Assembly: GCA_050012375.1 (NCBI GenBank)
Contig: JBEKHH010000022.1
Span: forward strand, 8,088 to 72,087
Length of the DNA stretch: 64,000 nucleotides
Direction of reading: 5' to 3'
Source: PALSA-1353 sp050012375
GTDB taxonomy: Bacteria; Planctomycetota; Phycisphaerae; Tepidisphaerales; Tepidisphaeraceae
The translations under genes and the position numbers were made by a program. Below the pieces are notes generated by a model. It had not been told where the DNA came from and searched no databases. It saw nothing but the letters and a program-made list of their open reading frames with translations. This document shows, one piece after another, positions 18,069-26,940 of the stretch. Position 1 is the stretch's first letter. Every line of letters begins with the position of its first letter.

Positions 18069-18629
18069 ATGGGCATCCTCTGCGACAGCCAAATCCGCGA
18101 GCTGATCGGCATCGAGCCCTTCGAGGACAACGTCAAACGCCCAGGAAAAATCAGCTATGGCGTCTCCAGCTATGGCTACGATCTGCGGGTCGGTTCGGTC
18201 TTCAAAATCTTCACCAATGTCAACTCGGAAATCGTCGATCCGAAAAAGTTCTCCGAGCGCAGCTTCGTCACCATCGACACCGATGAGACCCGCCAGGAAT
18301 ACGTGCTGATCCCGCCCAACAGCTTTGCGCTATGCGAAACCGTTGAAGTCGTTTCCATGCCGCGCGAATACCTGGCCATCTGCCTCGGAAAAAGCACGTA
18401 CGCTCGCTGCGGGATCATCGTGAACGTGACGCCGATCGAGCCGGAATGGCGCGGCCGCATCACCCTGGAAATCAGCAACACCACCCCCCTGCCGGCCAGG
18501 ATTTACGCCAACGAGGGGATTGCCCAGCTCATTTTTCTCAAAGGCGAGCGGATTTGTTCCAAGAGCTACGCCGACAAGGCCGGGAAATATCAGAACCAAA
18601 AAGGATTGACGCTGCCGAAGGTGGATTAA
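18069..18629 (+). CDS. dcd: dCTP deaminase
   Basis: Converts dCTP to dUTP (or, in bifunctional forms, to dUMP) for dTTP synthesis. The 186-residue protein starts at ATG 18069 behind GGAGGCAACTT. Family landmarks: SYGVSSYGYDLRVG near residue 35, a PPNSFAL strand, the catalytic region CLGKSTYARCGI with TPIEPEWRG (the conserved glutamate), and the nucleotide-binding tail EGIAQLIFLKGE then YADKAGKYQNQKGL. Length fits the family. The neighbouring downstream gene is a ribonucleotide reductase, so the pair forms a deoxynucleotide-supply locus. Confidence 0.95.
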   Translation: MGILCDSQIRELIGIEPFEDNVKRPGKISYGVSSYGYDLRVGSVFKIFTNVNSEIVDPKKFSERSFVTIDTDETRQEYVLIPPNSFALCETVEVVSMPREYLAICLGKSTYARCGIIVNVTPIEPEWRGRITLEISNTTPLPARIYANEGIAQLIFLKGERICSKSYADKAGKYQNQKGLTLPKVD

Positions 18630-18640
18630 GTCTATCAGTA

Positions 18641-18745
18641 TTTTTCACCGCGGACGGCGCAGAGCACGCGGAGGATCAAGAGATGAATGAAAGCCAGCGT
18701 AAGATTTCATCTCTGCGTTCTCTGCGCCCTCCGCGGTGAAAAAAA
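18641..18745. repeat. Long inverted repeat, CACCGCGGA family
   Basis: TTTTTCACCGCGGACGGCGC... (from 18641) and ...CGCCCTCCGCGGTGAAAAAAA (to 18745) form an imperfect hairpin. Each arm consists of near-tandem GCGGA/GCAGAG words. It fills the gap between dcd and the reductase gene and may act as a terminator. A related half-copy (AACCGCGGAGTTCGCGGAGA) is at 63858. Confidence 0.7.
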
Positions 18746-18775
18746 GGATTTGCATTTCAGAGAAGGATCTGTGAC

Positions 18776-21700
18776 ATGAAAATCAATCGTCGTTTCACCA
18801 AGCCCGCTCAGAACGCGCTCGAGACCGTTGAGTACGAGAAGCGCACCAGCCGGATTTCCAATCCGGACGGCAGCGTTGTTTTCGAGATGAACGATGCTGA
18901 GATTCCGTGCAACTGGTCGCAGTTGGCGACCGACATCATGGTCAGCAAATACTTCCGCAAGGCGGGAGTGCCGCAGCGCGATGAAGCCGGCAATCTCCTC
19001 CGCGACGCCAACGGCAACGTCGTCACCGGGCCGGAACGCTCGGCCAGCGAAGTGATCCATCGCCTGGCCGGCTGCTGGCGATATTGGGCTGAAAAACACG
19101 GCTATTTCGACTCCGCCGAGGACGCCCAGGCGTTCTACGACGAGTTGTGCTACATGCTCCTGCATCAGATGTGCGCCCCCAACAGCCCGCAATGGTTCAA
19201 CACCGGATTGAACTGGGCTTATGGAATCACCGGCCCGGCCCAGGGACATTATTATTGCGATCCCAAGAGCGGCGACTTGCTCAAGAGCAAGGACGCCTAC
19301 AGCCATCCCCAGCCCCACGCCTGCTTCATCCAATCCGTCAACGACGATCTGGTGAATCCCGGCGGGATCATGGAACTCTGGACGCGCGAGGCCCGGCTGT
19401 TCAAGTACGGCAGCGGCACGGGTTCAAATTTCTCGCAGCTCCGCGGCGAAAATGAGCCGCTCTCCGGCGGTGGAAAATCATCGGGATTGATGAGCTTCCT
19501 GAAAATCGGCGACCGCGCCGCCGGCGCGATCAAATCCGGCGGAACCACCCGCCGCGCCGCCAAGATGGTTTGCCTCAATCTCGATCACCCGGACATCGAG
19601 CAGTTCGTCAATTGGAAAGTGCGCGAGGAATTGAAGGTCGCCGCCATGGCCGAGGGGATCAAGCGCCTGCCCAAGGAGCTGATGGAGCAGGCGAAGCGTC
19701 TGGGGCTCAAGCTCGATTACGATTTCAACGGCGAAGCGTACATGACCGTCAGCGGGCAGAATTCCAACAATTCCGTCCGTATTCCCAACCGTTTCTTCAA
19801 GGCGCTTGAGGACGATGCCAAGTGGGACCTCACCTGGCGAACCACCGGCAAAGTCGCCAAATCGCTGCGCGCCCGCGATCTGTGGGACCAGATTGCCTTC
19901 GCGGCTTGGCGCTGCGCCGACCCCGGCGTGCAATACGACGACACGATCAATCAGTGGCACACCTGCCCCAACAGCGGGAAGATCAAGGCTTCCAATCCCT
20001 GCGTCACCGGCGAAACGCGCGTCCTCACCCCCGGCGGCATCTGGCGGCGGATCGATCAGATGATCCATCTGCCCAGCAGGGTCGTCACCTGCCTCAATGG
20101 CCACGAAATCCATTCCACCGAAGGCGCGCTGCCCACGGGCACCAAGGATGTTTACGAACTCCGCACCCTCGGCGGCTACCGCCTGAAGCTCACCGCCGAC
20201 CACCAGGTTTGGACGCGTATCCGCGGCTGGGTGCAGGCCAAGGATTTGACGAACGACGACGAGGTCAAATTCCCCAGCGAGCCGGCGACAGTTCAGGAAA
20301 TCGGCGAGCCGCAGGATGCTCGCTTCTTCCAATTGCTCGGGTTGTTCTTCTCCTCCACCAACGCCACGCATGACGCAATTCGCCTGGAAGCGTGCCTCGG
20401 CGGGGGCGAGTTGGTCGAGCCCTTCGCCCGCTACGTCGCCGAGACCTGGTCGCAACGCCTATACGACGATGACTACGTCAATCAGCTCATGGTCAGCGAC
20501 GACGAGACCGCCGGCGGGACCGCCACCGCCGCCCTCACCAACCGCCGCCTCCTCCGCCGCATCAGGGCGTATGTGAGCTACGAATCTTCCGAGCGGCGAT
20601 TCAGCGACGACGTTTTCACCGCCGGGCTGGCCGCCCAGAAGCATTTGCTCCGCGGGCTGTTCACCGCCGATGCCACGTTCAACAATGGAAATCTGGAATT
20701 GACCAGCGACAGCTTCAGCCTCTTGCAGGATGCGCAGTTGGTCCTGCTGGGGTTTGGGATTCAGAGCGCGATCTTTGGTTTGGGCGACGGTGGAACCATC
20801 GCCCGCGACACGGTCGCCGGCGCGTGCGGCGCCGGCGACCCATCTGCCGCGACGAGCCCCGATGAAATCTCCAGACGTCACCGTCTGCACATCGATCCGG
20901 GCAGCCTGCGCCTGTTCGCCAAGCACATCGGCCTCCTGCCGGGCAAAAAGCTCCAGCAGCTCAACTCCGCCAGCGAACTCGCCCCGGCAAACCGCGGAAA
21001 CTTCGACCGGGTCCAATCCCTCACCCCCCAGGGCCGCCGCCAGGTTTTCGATCTCACCGAGCCGGTCACCAGTTCTTTCATCGCCAATGGCATGGCCATG
21101 CACAACTGCTCGGAATACATGTTCCTGGACAACACGGCTTGCAATCTTGCGTCGCTGAATGTGCTGACGTTCTTCGATCCCGAAACCCTCCGCTTCGATA
21201 TCGAAGGTTACAAGCATGCCATCCGCCTTTGGACGATCGTGCTGGAAATCAGCGTTCTCATGGCCAGCTTCCCATCGGAAGAAATCGCCAAGCTCAGCTA
21301 CCGCTTCCGAACGCTCGGCCTTGGTTACGCCAATCTCGGCGCCATGCTGATGCAGGCGGGGATTCCGTATGACAGTCCATCGGGCCGCGCCATCTGCGCC
21401 GCGCTGACGGCCATCCTCACCGGCGAGAGCTATGCCGCCAGCGCCGAGATGTCCCGGGAACTGGGCGCATTTCCCGGCTACGAGGAAAACAAGAACGAGA
21501 TGTTGCGCGTCATCCGCAATCATCGCCGGGCCGCCTACGACGTCGCCAACAACCCCGCCGCACGCCGCGGAATCGGCGATTATGAATCGCTCGAAATCAA
21601 ACCCGTGGGCATCGACGCCGCCCAATTCGCCGAGAACCATCCACTGGCTTCGACCGATCTGCTCAAGAGCGCGCAGGAATGCTGGGATCGGGCCCTGCTC

Positions 21701-23404
21701 CTCGGCGAACGTTTTGGATATCGCAACGCACAGACGACGGTGATCGCGCCCACCGGCACGATCGGCCTGCTCATGGATTGCGACACCACCGGCGTTGAGC
21801 CTGATTTTGCGCTGGTCAAATTCAAAAAGCTCGCCGGCGGCGGATACTTCAAGATCGCCAACCAGTCCCTGCGCCCCGCCCTCGTCAACCTCGGTTACAG
21901 CGCCGAGCAGATTCACGAAATACTCAAATACGTCATGGGCACGCTCTCCTTGCACGATGCCCCGCACGTGCATTACCAATCCCTCAAGCAAATGGGCTTC
22001 ACCGCCGAGGAACTCGACGCCATCGAGGAATCCCTGCCCGCCCAATTTGAACTCGTCTTTGCCTTCAGCCCCCGGACGATCGGCAAGAAGACGCTCGAAC
22101 GCCTCAACATCCCCGAGGCGACCTGGCAGGCCCCGGATTTCAATCTGCTTCAACATCTCGGTTTCACCAAGCGCCAAATCGCCGACGCCAACGATGTAAT
22201 CTGCGGCCGAGGCGCCGTCGAGGGCGCTCCCCATTTGAAGCCGGAGCATTATCCCGTCTTCGATTGCGCCAACCGATGCGGCCCGCACGGCCAGCGGTTC
22301 ATCGCGGTCGAGGGGCACATCCGCATGATGGCTGCCGCGCAGCCGTTCATCACCGGCGCGATCTCCAAGACCATCAACCTCCCCAACGAGGCGACCCTCG
22401 AGGAGATCAAAAGCAGCTATTACCTGAGTTGGAAGCTGGGCCTCAAAGCCAACGCGCTCTATCGCGACGGCTCCAAGCTTTCCCAGCCGCTCAACGTCAA
22501 GAGCGATCGGGAGGCCGAGGAAACCGAGGAGGAGGATGACGAGGAGGGCGTCGAAGCCGCCCGGCAGGAAATCGCCGCCGAGGTCGCCCTCGCCGCCAAC
22601 GCCCTTTTCTCCGCCAAGCCCACCAGCAGCGACAATCTTGCCCCCGCCCACACGCACGTCGTCGAGAAAATCGTGGAGCGAATCGTCGAGCGCCCCCTCC
22701 GCCGCCGCCTCCCCGATACCCGCAACGCTACCACGCACAAGTTCGATGTCGGCGGCCACGAAGGCTACATCACCGTCGGCCTGTATGTGGACGGCTCGCC
22801 CGGCGAAATCTTCATCCGGATGGCCAAGGAAGGCAGCACCATCGGCGGGTTGATGGACACGATCGCCACGCTGGTTTCGGTGAGCCTGCAATATGGCGTG
22901 CCGGTGGAATCGCTGGTGCGAAAATTCGAGCACGTGCGCTTCGAGCCCAGCGGGATGAGCCGAAATCCCGAAATCCCCTTCGCCAAGAGTTTGGTCGATT
23001 ACATCTTCCGCTGGCTGGCGATGGAATTCGTTCACGGCTATCGCGCCGCCAACGCCCCCAAGCGCGAGCCCCGGCCGCTGCCTGCCGAGGCCGAAGCCGA
23101 GCCGGTCATCAAAACGCCACCGGTTGAAGAAGGGGGCAACGGCCACGGCCCGCGAATTGAGCCCGATTCCGCTCGTCCGTTCGCGTATAGCGAACAGGAG
23201 ATGAAAGCGGAAAAACCAGCCCCGCCCGCCGAAGCGACCGGCGGCGCCAATCTCCGCCTCGCCATCGTTGCCGATCCGCTCAGCCGGCAAAGCTCCGAAT
23301 TGCAGGCGGATGCCCCGGCCTGCGATGTCTGCGGCAGCATCACGGTGCGCAGCGGGACGTGTTACAAATGCCTGAATTGCGGGAATTCGATGGGTTGCAG
23401 TTAG
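18776..23404 (+). CDS. nrdJ: Adenosylcobalamin-dependent ribonucleotide reductase with an intein
   Basis: Reduces ribonucleotides to deoxyribonucleotides by a radical mechanism using coenzyme B12. The 1,542-residue precursor loses a 369-residue intein (409-777) to leave a 1,173-residue enzyme. Landmarks: NSPQWFNTGLNWAYG near residue 140, PHACFIQSVNDDLV, the glycine-rich YGSGTGSNFS, SNNSVRIPNRFF, WHTCPNSGKIKASNP at the splice border, CSEYMFLDNTACNLASLN after it, and APTGTIGLLMDCDTTGVEPD. A TSCPD domain follows (about 1305-1420: TVGLYVDGSPGEIFIRM, GVPVESLVRKF). The end is a cysteine zinc module CDVCGSITVRSGTCYKCLNCG. ATG 18776 is preceded by AGAAGGA. A charged, low-complexity linker (about 1240-1310) separates barrel and TSCPD. 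Confidence 0.95.
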   Translation: MKINRRFTKPAQNALETVEYEKRTSRISNPDGSVVFEMNDAEIPCNWSQLATDIMVSKYFRKAGVPQRDEAGNLLRDANGNVVTGPERSASEVIHRLAGCWRYWAEKHGYFDSAEDAQAFYDELCYMLLHQMCAPNSPQWFNTGLNWAYGITGPAQGHYYCDPKSGDLLKSKDAYSHPQPHACFIQSVNDDLVNPGGIMELWTREARLFKYGSGTGSNFSQLRGENEPLSGGGKSSGLMSFLKIGDRAAGAIKSGGTTRRAAKMVCLNLDHPDIEQFVNWKVREELKVAAMAEGIKRLPKELMEQAKRLGLKLDYDFNGEAYMTVSGQNSNNSVRIPNRFFKALEDDAKWDLTWRTTGKVAKSLRARDLWDQIAFAAWRCADPGVQYDDTINQWHTCPNSGKIKASNPCVTGETRVLTPGGIWRRIDQMIHLPSRVVTCLNGHEIHSTEGALPTGTKDVYELRTLGGYRLKLTADHQVWTRIRGWVQAKDLTNDDEVKFPSEPATVQEIGEPQDARFFQLLGLFFSSTNATHDAIRLEACLGGGELVEPFARYVAETWSQRLYDDDYVNQLMVSDDETAGGTATAALTNRRLLRRIRAYVSYESSERRFSDDVFTAGLAAQKHLLRGLFTADATFNNGNLELTSDSFSLLQDAQLVLLGFGIQSAIFGLGDGGTIARDTVAGACGAGDPSAATSPDEISRRHRLHIDPGSLRLFAKHIGLLPGKKLQQLNSASELAPANRGNFDRVQSLTPQGRRQVFDLTEPVTSSFIANGMAMHNCSEYMFLDNTACNLASLNVLTFFDPETLRFDIEGYKHAIRLWTIVLEISVLMASFPSEEIAKLSYRFRTLGLGYANLGAMLMQAGIPYDSPSGRAICAALTAILTGESYAASAEMSRELGAFPGYEENKNEMLRVIRNHRRAAYDVANNPAARRGIGDYESLEIKPVGIDAAQFAENHPLASTDLLKSAQECWDRALLLGERFGYRNAQTTVIAPTGTIGLLMDCDTTGVEPDFALVKFKKLAGGGYFKIANQSLRPALVNLGYSAEQIHEILKYVMGTLSLHDAPHVHYQSLKQMGFTAEELDAIEESLPAQFELVFAFSPRTIGKKTLERLNIPEATWQAPDFNLLQHLGFTKRQIADANDVICGRGAVEGAPHLKPEHYPVFDCANRCGPHGQRFIAVEGHIRMMAAAQPFITGAISKTINLPNEATLEEIKSSYYLSWKLGLKANALYRDGSKLSQPLNVKSDREAEETEEEDDEEGVEAARQEIAAEVALAANALFSAKPTSSDNLAPAHTHVVEKIVERIVERPLRRRLPDTRNATTHKFDVGGHEGYITVGLYVDGSPGEIFIRMAKEGSTIGGLMDTIATLVSVSLQYGVPVESLVRKFEHVRFEPSGMSRNPEIPFAKSLVDYIFRWLAMEFVHGYRAANAPKREPRPLPAEAEAEPVIKTPPVEEGGNGHGPRIEPDSARPFAYSEQEMKAEKPAPPAEATGGANLRLAIVADPLSRQSSELQADAPACDVCGSITVRSGTCYKCLNCGNSMGCS
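20000..21106 (+). mobile_element. Intein in the ribonucleotide reductase with a degenerate homing endonuclease
   Basis: The inserted 369 residues begin with Cys (CVTGETRVLTPGG) and end with GMAMHN, followed by Cys+1 of the host (CSEYMF). Splicing blocks are intact: block A at the start, block B LKLTADHQVWT with the T--H pair, block F VFDLTEPVTSSFIANG, and block G HN/C. The middle resembles a LAGLIDADG (DOD) endonuclease. The second motif, LRGLFTADA, keeps its acid. The first, LLGLFFSST, lacks the acidic residue expected at position 8. Splicing should work, but DNA cleavage is probably lost. The insertion point (ASNP/CSEY) is inside a highly conserved active-site segment. Confidence 0.9.
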
Positions 23405-23425
23405 TCCATTGCCCCTCTGTGGCCA

Positions 23426-24520
23426 ATGGCGACAATACTGAAAACCATGACCGTTTCGACCAGCGCCATAGAAGAGTTGTCGGGCAAATTGGGAAAGGAA
23501 TGGCCCGCGATATCCGCCGCGCGAGCAGCGGCCGCCACGGAAGTAGATCGTATTGAGAGCATTCTGGCCGACCATCGCCTCATTCCAAGTGACACTTCTC
23601 TTGTCGTATTTGGTTCGCTCGCACGCCGCGAGTGGACATTCGGTAGCGACGTTGACTGGACGCTCTTGATTGACGGCCAAGCAGATCCCAACCATCTCAA
23701 GGTGGCGCAGGAAATTGCTAATCGCTTCTTGCAGGCTCGGCTGCGAGGACCGGGTCCCACGGCAACCTTCGGCGGGCTCGCGTTCAGTCACGACCTGATC
23801 CACCAAATCGGCGGAGAGGAAGACACAAACCGAAACACAACGCGCCGGATACTTTTGATATTGGAGTCACTTGCGGTGGGCAGTTCCGACGCCTACGACC
23901 GAGTTATTAAGTCTGTTTTGAACCGCTACCTCGACGACGACCTGAGCTTTCTTTCACGTTCCGGGCAGCATTACAAGGTGCCCCGATTTCTCTTGAATGA
24001 CATCGTGCGATATTGGAGGACGATGTGCGTCGACTATGCGACCAAACACCGAGAGCGCCAGGGCGAGAAATGGGCGCTGAAAAACGCGAAGTTGCGCCTA
24101 TCAAGGAAGCTGATTTTTGCGGCCGGGCTTCTGACATGCTTTAACTGCCATTTGAGGCCGCCTGCCGGGCTCGACGAGAATCTTTTTGACTTGCCCGCGC
24201 ATTTGGAGCCCTTGTTAAGGCACTTGCGCACCTACGTAAAGCTGACCCCGCTTGAAATTGTTGCCGATGCAGCGAATTCATTTGCAAAACCGGAAACAAG
24301 CCTCAAGATCTTCGACGCATACGACCAGTTTCTTTCAATGATGAACGACGGCGAGGTAAGAACCCGACTAGAATCCTTGACGGCTCGAGAGTGCCGGTCA
24401 GATCCGGTTTTCAATAAGGTCCGGCACATTAGCGAGCAGTTTCAAGACGGCGTCACGAGGTTGTTCTTGGATGACGAACCAAAGCTGTCCGAACTCACGC
24501 GAAAGTACGGAGTATTTTGA
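23426..24520 (+). CDS. Nucleotidyltransferase-domain protein
   Basis: A 364-residue protein (ATG 23426; ATG 23447 also possible). Residues 63-77 hold the polymerase-beta nucleotidyltransferase signature GSLARREWTFGSDVD (GS, then SDxD), preceded by a helical region. Then come IGGEEDTNRNTTRRILLILES, and a long helical C terminus with FLLNDIVRYWRTMCVDYATK and LRLSRKLIFAAGLL. It resembles a widespread but uncharacterised group distantly related to GlnD-like uridylyltransferases. Base composition is less GC-rich than in the neighbours. The stop shares a base with the start of the next gene (TGATG), implying coupled translation. The substrate (protein, nucleotide or RNA) cannot be told from sequence. 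Confidence 0.8.
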   Translation: MATILKTMTVSTSAIEELSGKLGKEWPAISAARAAAATEVDRIESILADHRLIPSDTSLVVFGSLARREWTFGSDVDWTLLIDGQADPNHLKVAQEIANRFLQARLRGPGPTATFGGLAFSHDLIHQIGGEEDTNRNTTRRILLILESLAVGSSDAYDRVIKSVLNRYLDDDLSFLSRSGQHYKVPRFLLNDIVRYWRTMCVDYATKHRERQGEKWALKNAKLRLSRKLIFAAGLLTCFNCHLRPPAGLDENLFDLPAHLEPLLRHLRTYVKLTPLEIVADAANSFAKPETSLKIFDAYDQFLSMMNDGEVRTRLESLTARECRSDPVFNKVRHISEQFQDGVTRLFLDDEPKLSELTRKYGVF

Positions 24521-25236
24521 TGCGCAAAATTGGATTTTCCACCGGTGCCGTTGCGATGGGCGATTTTCGTCATGCGCTCGAGGTACTCGCAAAGCTTCAC
24601 GTTAATGCAGTCGAGCTTTCGGCGCTGCGATTCGGCGAATTGGATCCGCTTTTGAATGCTTTAGATGATCTGCCGCTTACGCAATACTCATATATAGCCT
24701 TTCATGTACCCGCCAAATTCACCGCGGAAAGCGAGCCGGACTTGGTGCGTAAGTTACACCCCATCAAAGAGCGAGGTTGGCCGCTAATAATGCATCCGGA
24801 TGCGATGTTCGATCGGCGCGCATGGAAGTCGCTCAGTTCCGCGCTGTGCTTTGAAAACATGGACAAGCGAAAGCCATTGGGTCGAACGGCCGAGGAATTG
24901 GCGCGGATATTTGGGGAGTTCGAGGATTCGTCACTGTGTTTTGATCTTGGTCACGCGAGCCAAATTGATAGAACGATGGCTGAGGCTTGCCTGATCATTC
25001 AGCAGCAGAAGACAAGAATCCGTCAGATACACATAAGCGAGGTGAATACGAAGAGCGAGCATGTCGCGATATCTGCCGCTTCGGAATTGGCATTCGCGAA
25101 AATCGTGGGCGATATCGGCTATGATATGCCCATCATTATCGAGTCGGTCGTCAAGGAACACCAGCTTCTTCAGGAACTAACGCTCGTGACTGAGATTTTT
25201 GCCAACACACTTCAGGAAGTGTTGGAGACCGATTGA
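24520..25236 (+). CDS. TIM-barrel protein of the sugar-phosphate isomerase / AP endonuclease type
   Basis: The start is ATG 24520, inside the TGATG overlap with the nucleotidyltransferase gene. The 238-residue protein follows the xylose-isomerase-like barrel pattern: FSTGA in the first strand, FHVPAKF, ICFENMDKR-type strand with Glu112, CFDLGHASQ with Asp142 and His145, QIHISEV with His171, and IIIESV with Glu208. These are the usual metal ligands of the family, so a divalent-metal enzyme is likely: isomerase, epimerase or phosphodiester hydrolase. It is shorter than most family members (about 270). It forms a two-gene cassette with the nucleotidyltransferase. Confidence 0.75.
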   Translation: MRKIGFSTGAVAMGDFRHALEVLAKLHVNAVELSALRFGELDPLLNALDDLPLTQYSYIAFHVPAKFTAESEPDLVRKLHPIKERGWPLIMHPDAMFDRRAWKSLSSALCFENMDKRKPLGRTAEELARIFGEFEDSSLCFDLGHASQIDRTMAEACLIIQQQKTRIRQIHISEVNTKSEHVAISAASELAFAKIVGDIGYDMPIIIESVVKEHQLLQELTLVTEIFANTLQEVLETD

Positions 25237-25383
25237 CGTGGGGCGCCAAAGCGACACATTACCGTCGGCAGTGTCACCCGTCACTGATCGCTCAATCGCG
25301 ACAAAGGGATGGTGCGCGTCTGAGGCAAGGCTCGCCGCCGCAGGGTGCTATTCCGCATCAGGCCCACCCGGAATGAGGAGAAT

Positions 25384-25557
25384 ATGAAATACGTCTATGT
25401 GATCGAAAAGTCCGAGGACGGTAGCGTTTCTGCTTACGTCCCCGACTTGCCTGGCTGCACAACCAGTGGAAATTCAGTAGACGAAGTGCGCCGAAGTATC
25501 AAGGACGCGGTTGCGTCCCTGGTAAATCGAAGCGGAAACTCAGCCGTAAAGGGATAA
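25384..25557 (+). CDS. HicB-like antitoxin-type protein, orphan
   Basis: ATG 25384 is preceded by GAGGAG. The 57-residue product starts MKYVYVIEKSEDGSVSAYVP, then DLPGCTTSGNSVDEV and ASLV, the partial RNase-H-like fold of HicB. Typical HicB proteins are 65-140 residues with a DNA-binding tail. That tail is lacking here, and no HicA toxin gene (small, with a GSH motif) flanks it. It could be a remnant of a toxin-antitoxin pair or a stand-alone UPF0150-type protein. The 148 bases before it contain no other gene. Confidence 0.7.
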   Translation: MKYVYVIEKSEDGSVSAYVPDLPGCTTSGNSVDEVRRSIKDAVASLVNRSGNSAVKG

Positions 25558-25586
25558 CGCCGCAAATCCGTCCCGGCCATCGCCCG

Positions 25587-26435
25587 TCATTTCCCGTTGT
25601 TTTTGTCGCTTCCCCCGAGCAGTTGCTGAAGGGCGCTTTGCCCGTTCGCCTTGATGACGTTGCCGACCTTGCCCTGAACCTGCTTGCCCAGAGATCCGGC
25701 GACGCCCTGAAACTGCTTGTTGAATTCCGCGCCAAGCTGCTGGGAAAGACCGTTGAGCTGGCCGGAAAGCAGCATCTTCACCTCCGGCGGCAACTTCGCG
25801 CCGTCCGCTCCCTTCGCCGCCAGGGCCGTGGCAATTTGCAGCACCACATCCTTGATGGCCGCGCCGTTCTGGCTCCCATCGCTGTTGCCGATGTTCTTCA
25901 GCGTCAGCGATGGAACCGAGACCTGGATCGTGTCGGCCAGTCCCGGAATCCCCGGCATGAACGTCACCTGCGCGCTGCTTAAATCCAGTTCGTCGATGAC
26001 CAGCTTGATCGGTTGGGTCGCCTGGCCGCCGCTGGTTTGCGGGGTTTTCGGCATCTGGTCCATGAGCGACTTCAAATTCAGCGCTCCGCCCACCTGCTCA
26101 ATGACCAGCAACGGACGGTCGATCGTGATCTGTTGGATATGGATCGGCGTCTCCGTCAACTGGCCGTAATGCACTGTCACCGCAATACCGCCGAGGGTGA
26201 AGGCATCCGGCGCGGAAAACTTCGGCGGAGAGCTGACGAGCAAATCGTTGAGTTGCACGTTCCCGCCCGCCAGAGACAACCGGGCCGATCCCAGCGACGT
26301 CGGCACACCGAGCGACGCGGTAGCCTGCCGTTCCACCGCCGACCTCACGATCGCGTTCAACGACAGATAGATGGCCACAATTGCAACAACAATAAGCAGC
26401 ACGCACACAAGGACGATTCGCTTGATCCATTTCAT
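25587..26435 (-). CDS. AsmA-like membrane-anchored protein
   Basis: The start is ATG 26435 (MKWIKRIVLVCVLL) with GGAG upstream; the longer frame to 26588 overlaps promoter sequence. The 282-residue protein has an N-terminal membrane helix (about 5-26) and a periplasmic beta-rich domain: SLGSARLSLAGGNVQLNDL, IQQITIDRPLLVIEQVGG and LDLSSAQVTFMPG, typical of AsmA/DUF748 proteins in short form. The C-terminal helical part is rich in Gln/Gly/Lys. It is likely an envelope lipid-homeostasis factor by analogy with the large relative at 3897. No operon partner is apparent. Confidence 0.75.
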   Translation of the reverse strand: MKWIKRIVLVCVLLIVVAIVAIYLSLNAIVRSAVERQATASLGVPTSLGSARLSLAGGNVQLNDLLVSSPPKFSAPDAFTLGGIAVTVHYGQLTETPIHIQQITIDRPLLVIEQVGGALNLKSLMDQMPKTPQTSGGQATQPIKLVIDELDLSSAQVTFMPGIPGLADTIQVSVPSLTLKNIGNSDGSQNGAAIKDVVLQIATALAAKGADGAKLPPEVKMLLSGQLNGLSQQLGAEFNKQFQGVAGSLGKQVQGKVGNVIKANGQSALQQLLGGSDKNNGK

Positions 26436-26561
26436 GGTCGCTCCGTTTCCTTCTTTTGCCTTGGATTCTCCATCTATTATTGAACCCGCACAACTGGCGA
26501 ACGCGCGAAAATCACGCTGAAAAAATATTGCCCTTTTTTTCAGCAGCCGGGTTGAATTGTA

Positions 26562-26589
26562 TTGACATGGGAGTCTGTCTCCATACAAT
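26562..26589 (+). promoter_or_regulatory. Near-consensus sigma-70 promoter
   Basis: TTGACA (26562-26567), a 16-base spacer, and TACAAT (26584-26589). Predicted initiation is near 26596. It drives rightward transcription of a roughly 345-base leader before the small gene at 26941. The spacer itself contains GGGAGTCTGTCTCC, a partial palindrome that could be a repressor site. Confidence 0.7.
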
Positions 26590-26595
26590 TCCCCT

Positions 26596-26940
26596 CGCTT
26601 GACCGCCTAAGCCGCCCAGCAATGACGCGGCGCGGAGAACCCAATGCGGGGAATTTTTTCCTTGCATCGTAGGTCTGAATGTTTGTTTCCATTCGGGTCT
26701 TCAGGGGCGAATCGGTGTTCATGACGCCAAGACGAAACCTCCCCAAAGGGGTTTTGTCCGAGCGGCCGAGGGAGACTTTCAACTCCCAGCCCGTCAGCTA
26801 ACTCCGTAGGCACATGAAAGGGATCAATGCGCCTCGTGGCGTTTAGATCCTTCTGGTCTTCCAGGTGTTCGCCTGGGTCGCGGCGTCGTCTTGCCGTGTT
26901 CCAGGCCTTTCGGCGCCGCCACGGCGCAAGGAGAGATCTA
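26596..26940 (+). ncRNA. Structured 5' leader RNA, unidentified class
   Basis: Between a near-consensus promoter and the small gene lie about 345 bases without a gene but with clear pairing potential. GACGAAACCTCCCC (26731-26744) pairs with GGGGTTTTGTC (26748-26758). GGGAG/CTCCC (26770-26774, 26782-26786) encloses ACTTTCA. CTTTCA (26776-26781) can instead pair with TGAAAG (26815-26820), and GCC/GGC bracket CGTCAGCTAACTCCGTA. The two mutually exclusive pairings are what one expects in a riboswitch or protein-binding leader. It fits none of the classes I checked by eye: c-di-GMP, cobalamin, SAM, TPP, FMN, M-box, yybP, glutamine. Confidence 0.4.

Noticed and set aside
20459..23806. 1,115-codon minus-strand ORF
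   Set aside because: Entirely opposite the ribonucleotide reductase gene; GC-rich codon bias leaves the complementary frame open.
26596..26940. Leader as tmRNA, 6S RNA or a named riboswitch
   Set aside because: No tag-peptide frame, no single long 6S-type hairpin, and the conserved cores of the classes I compared are missing.
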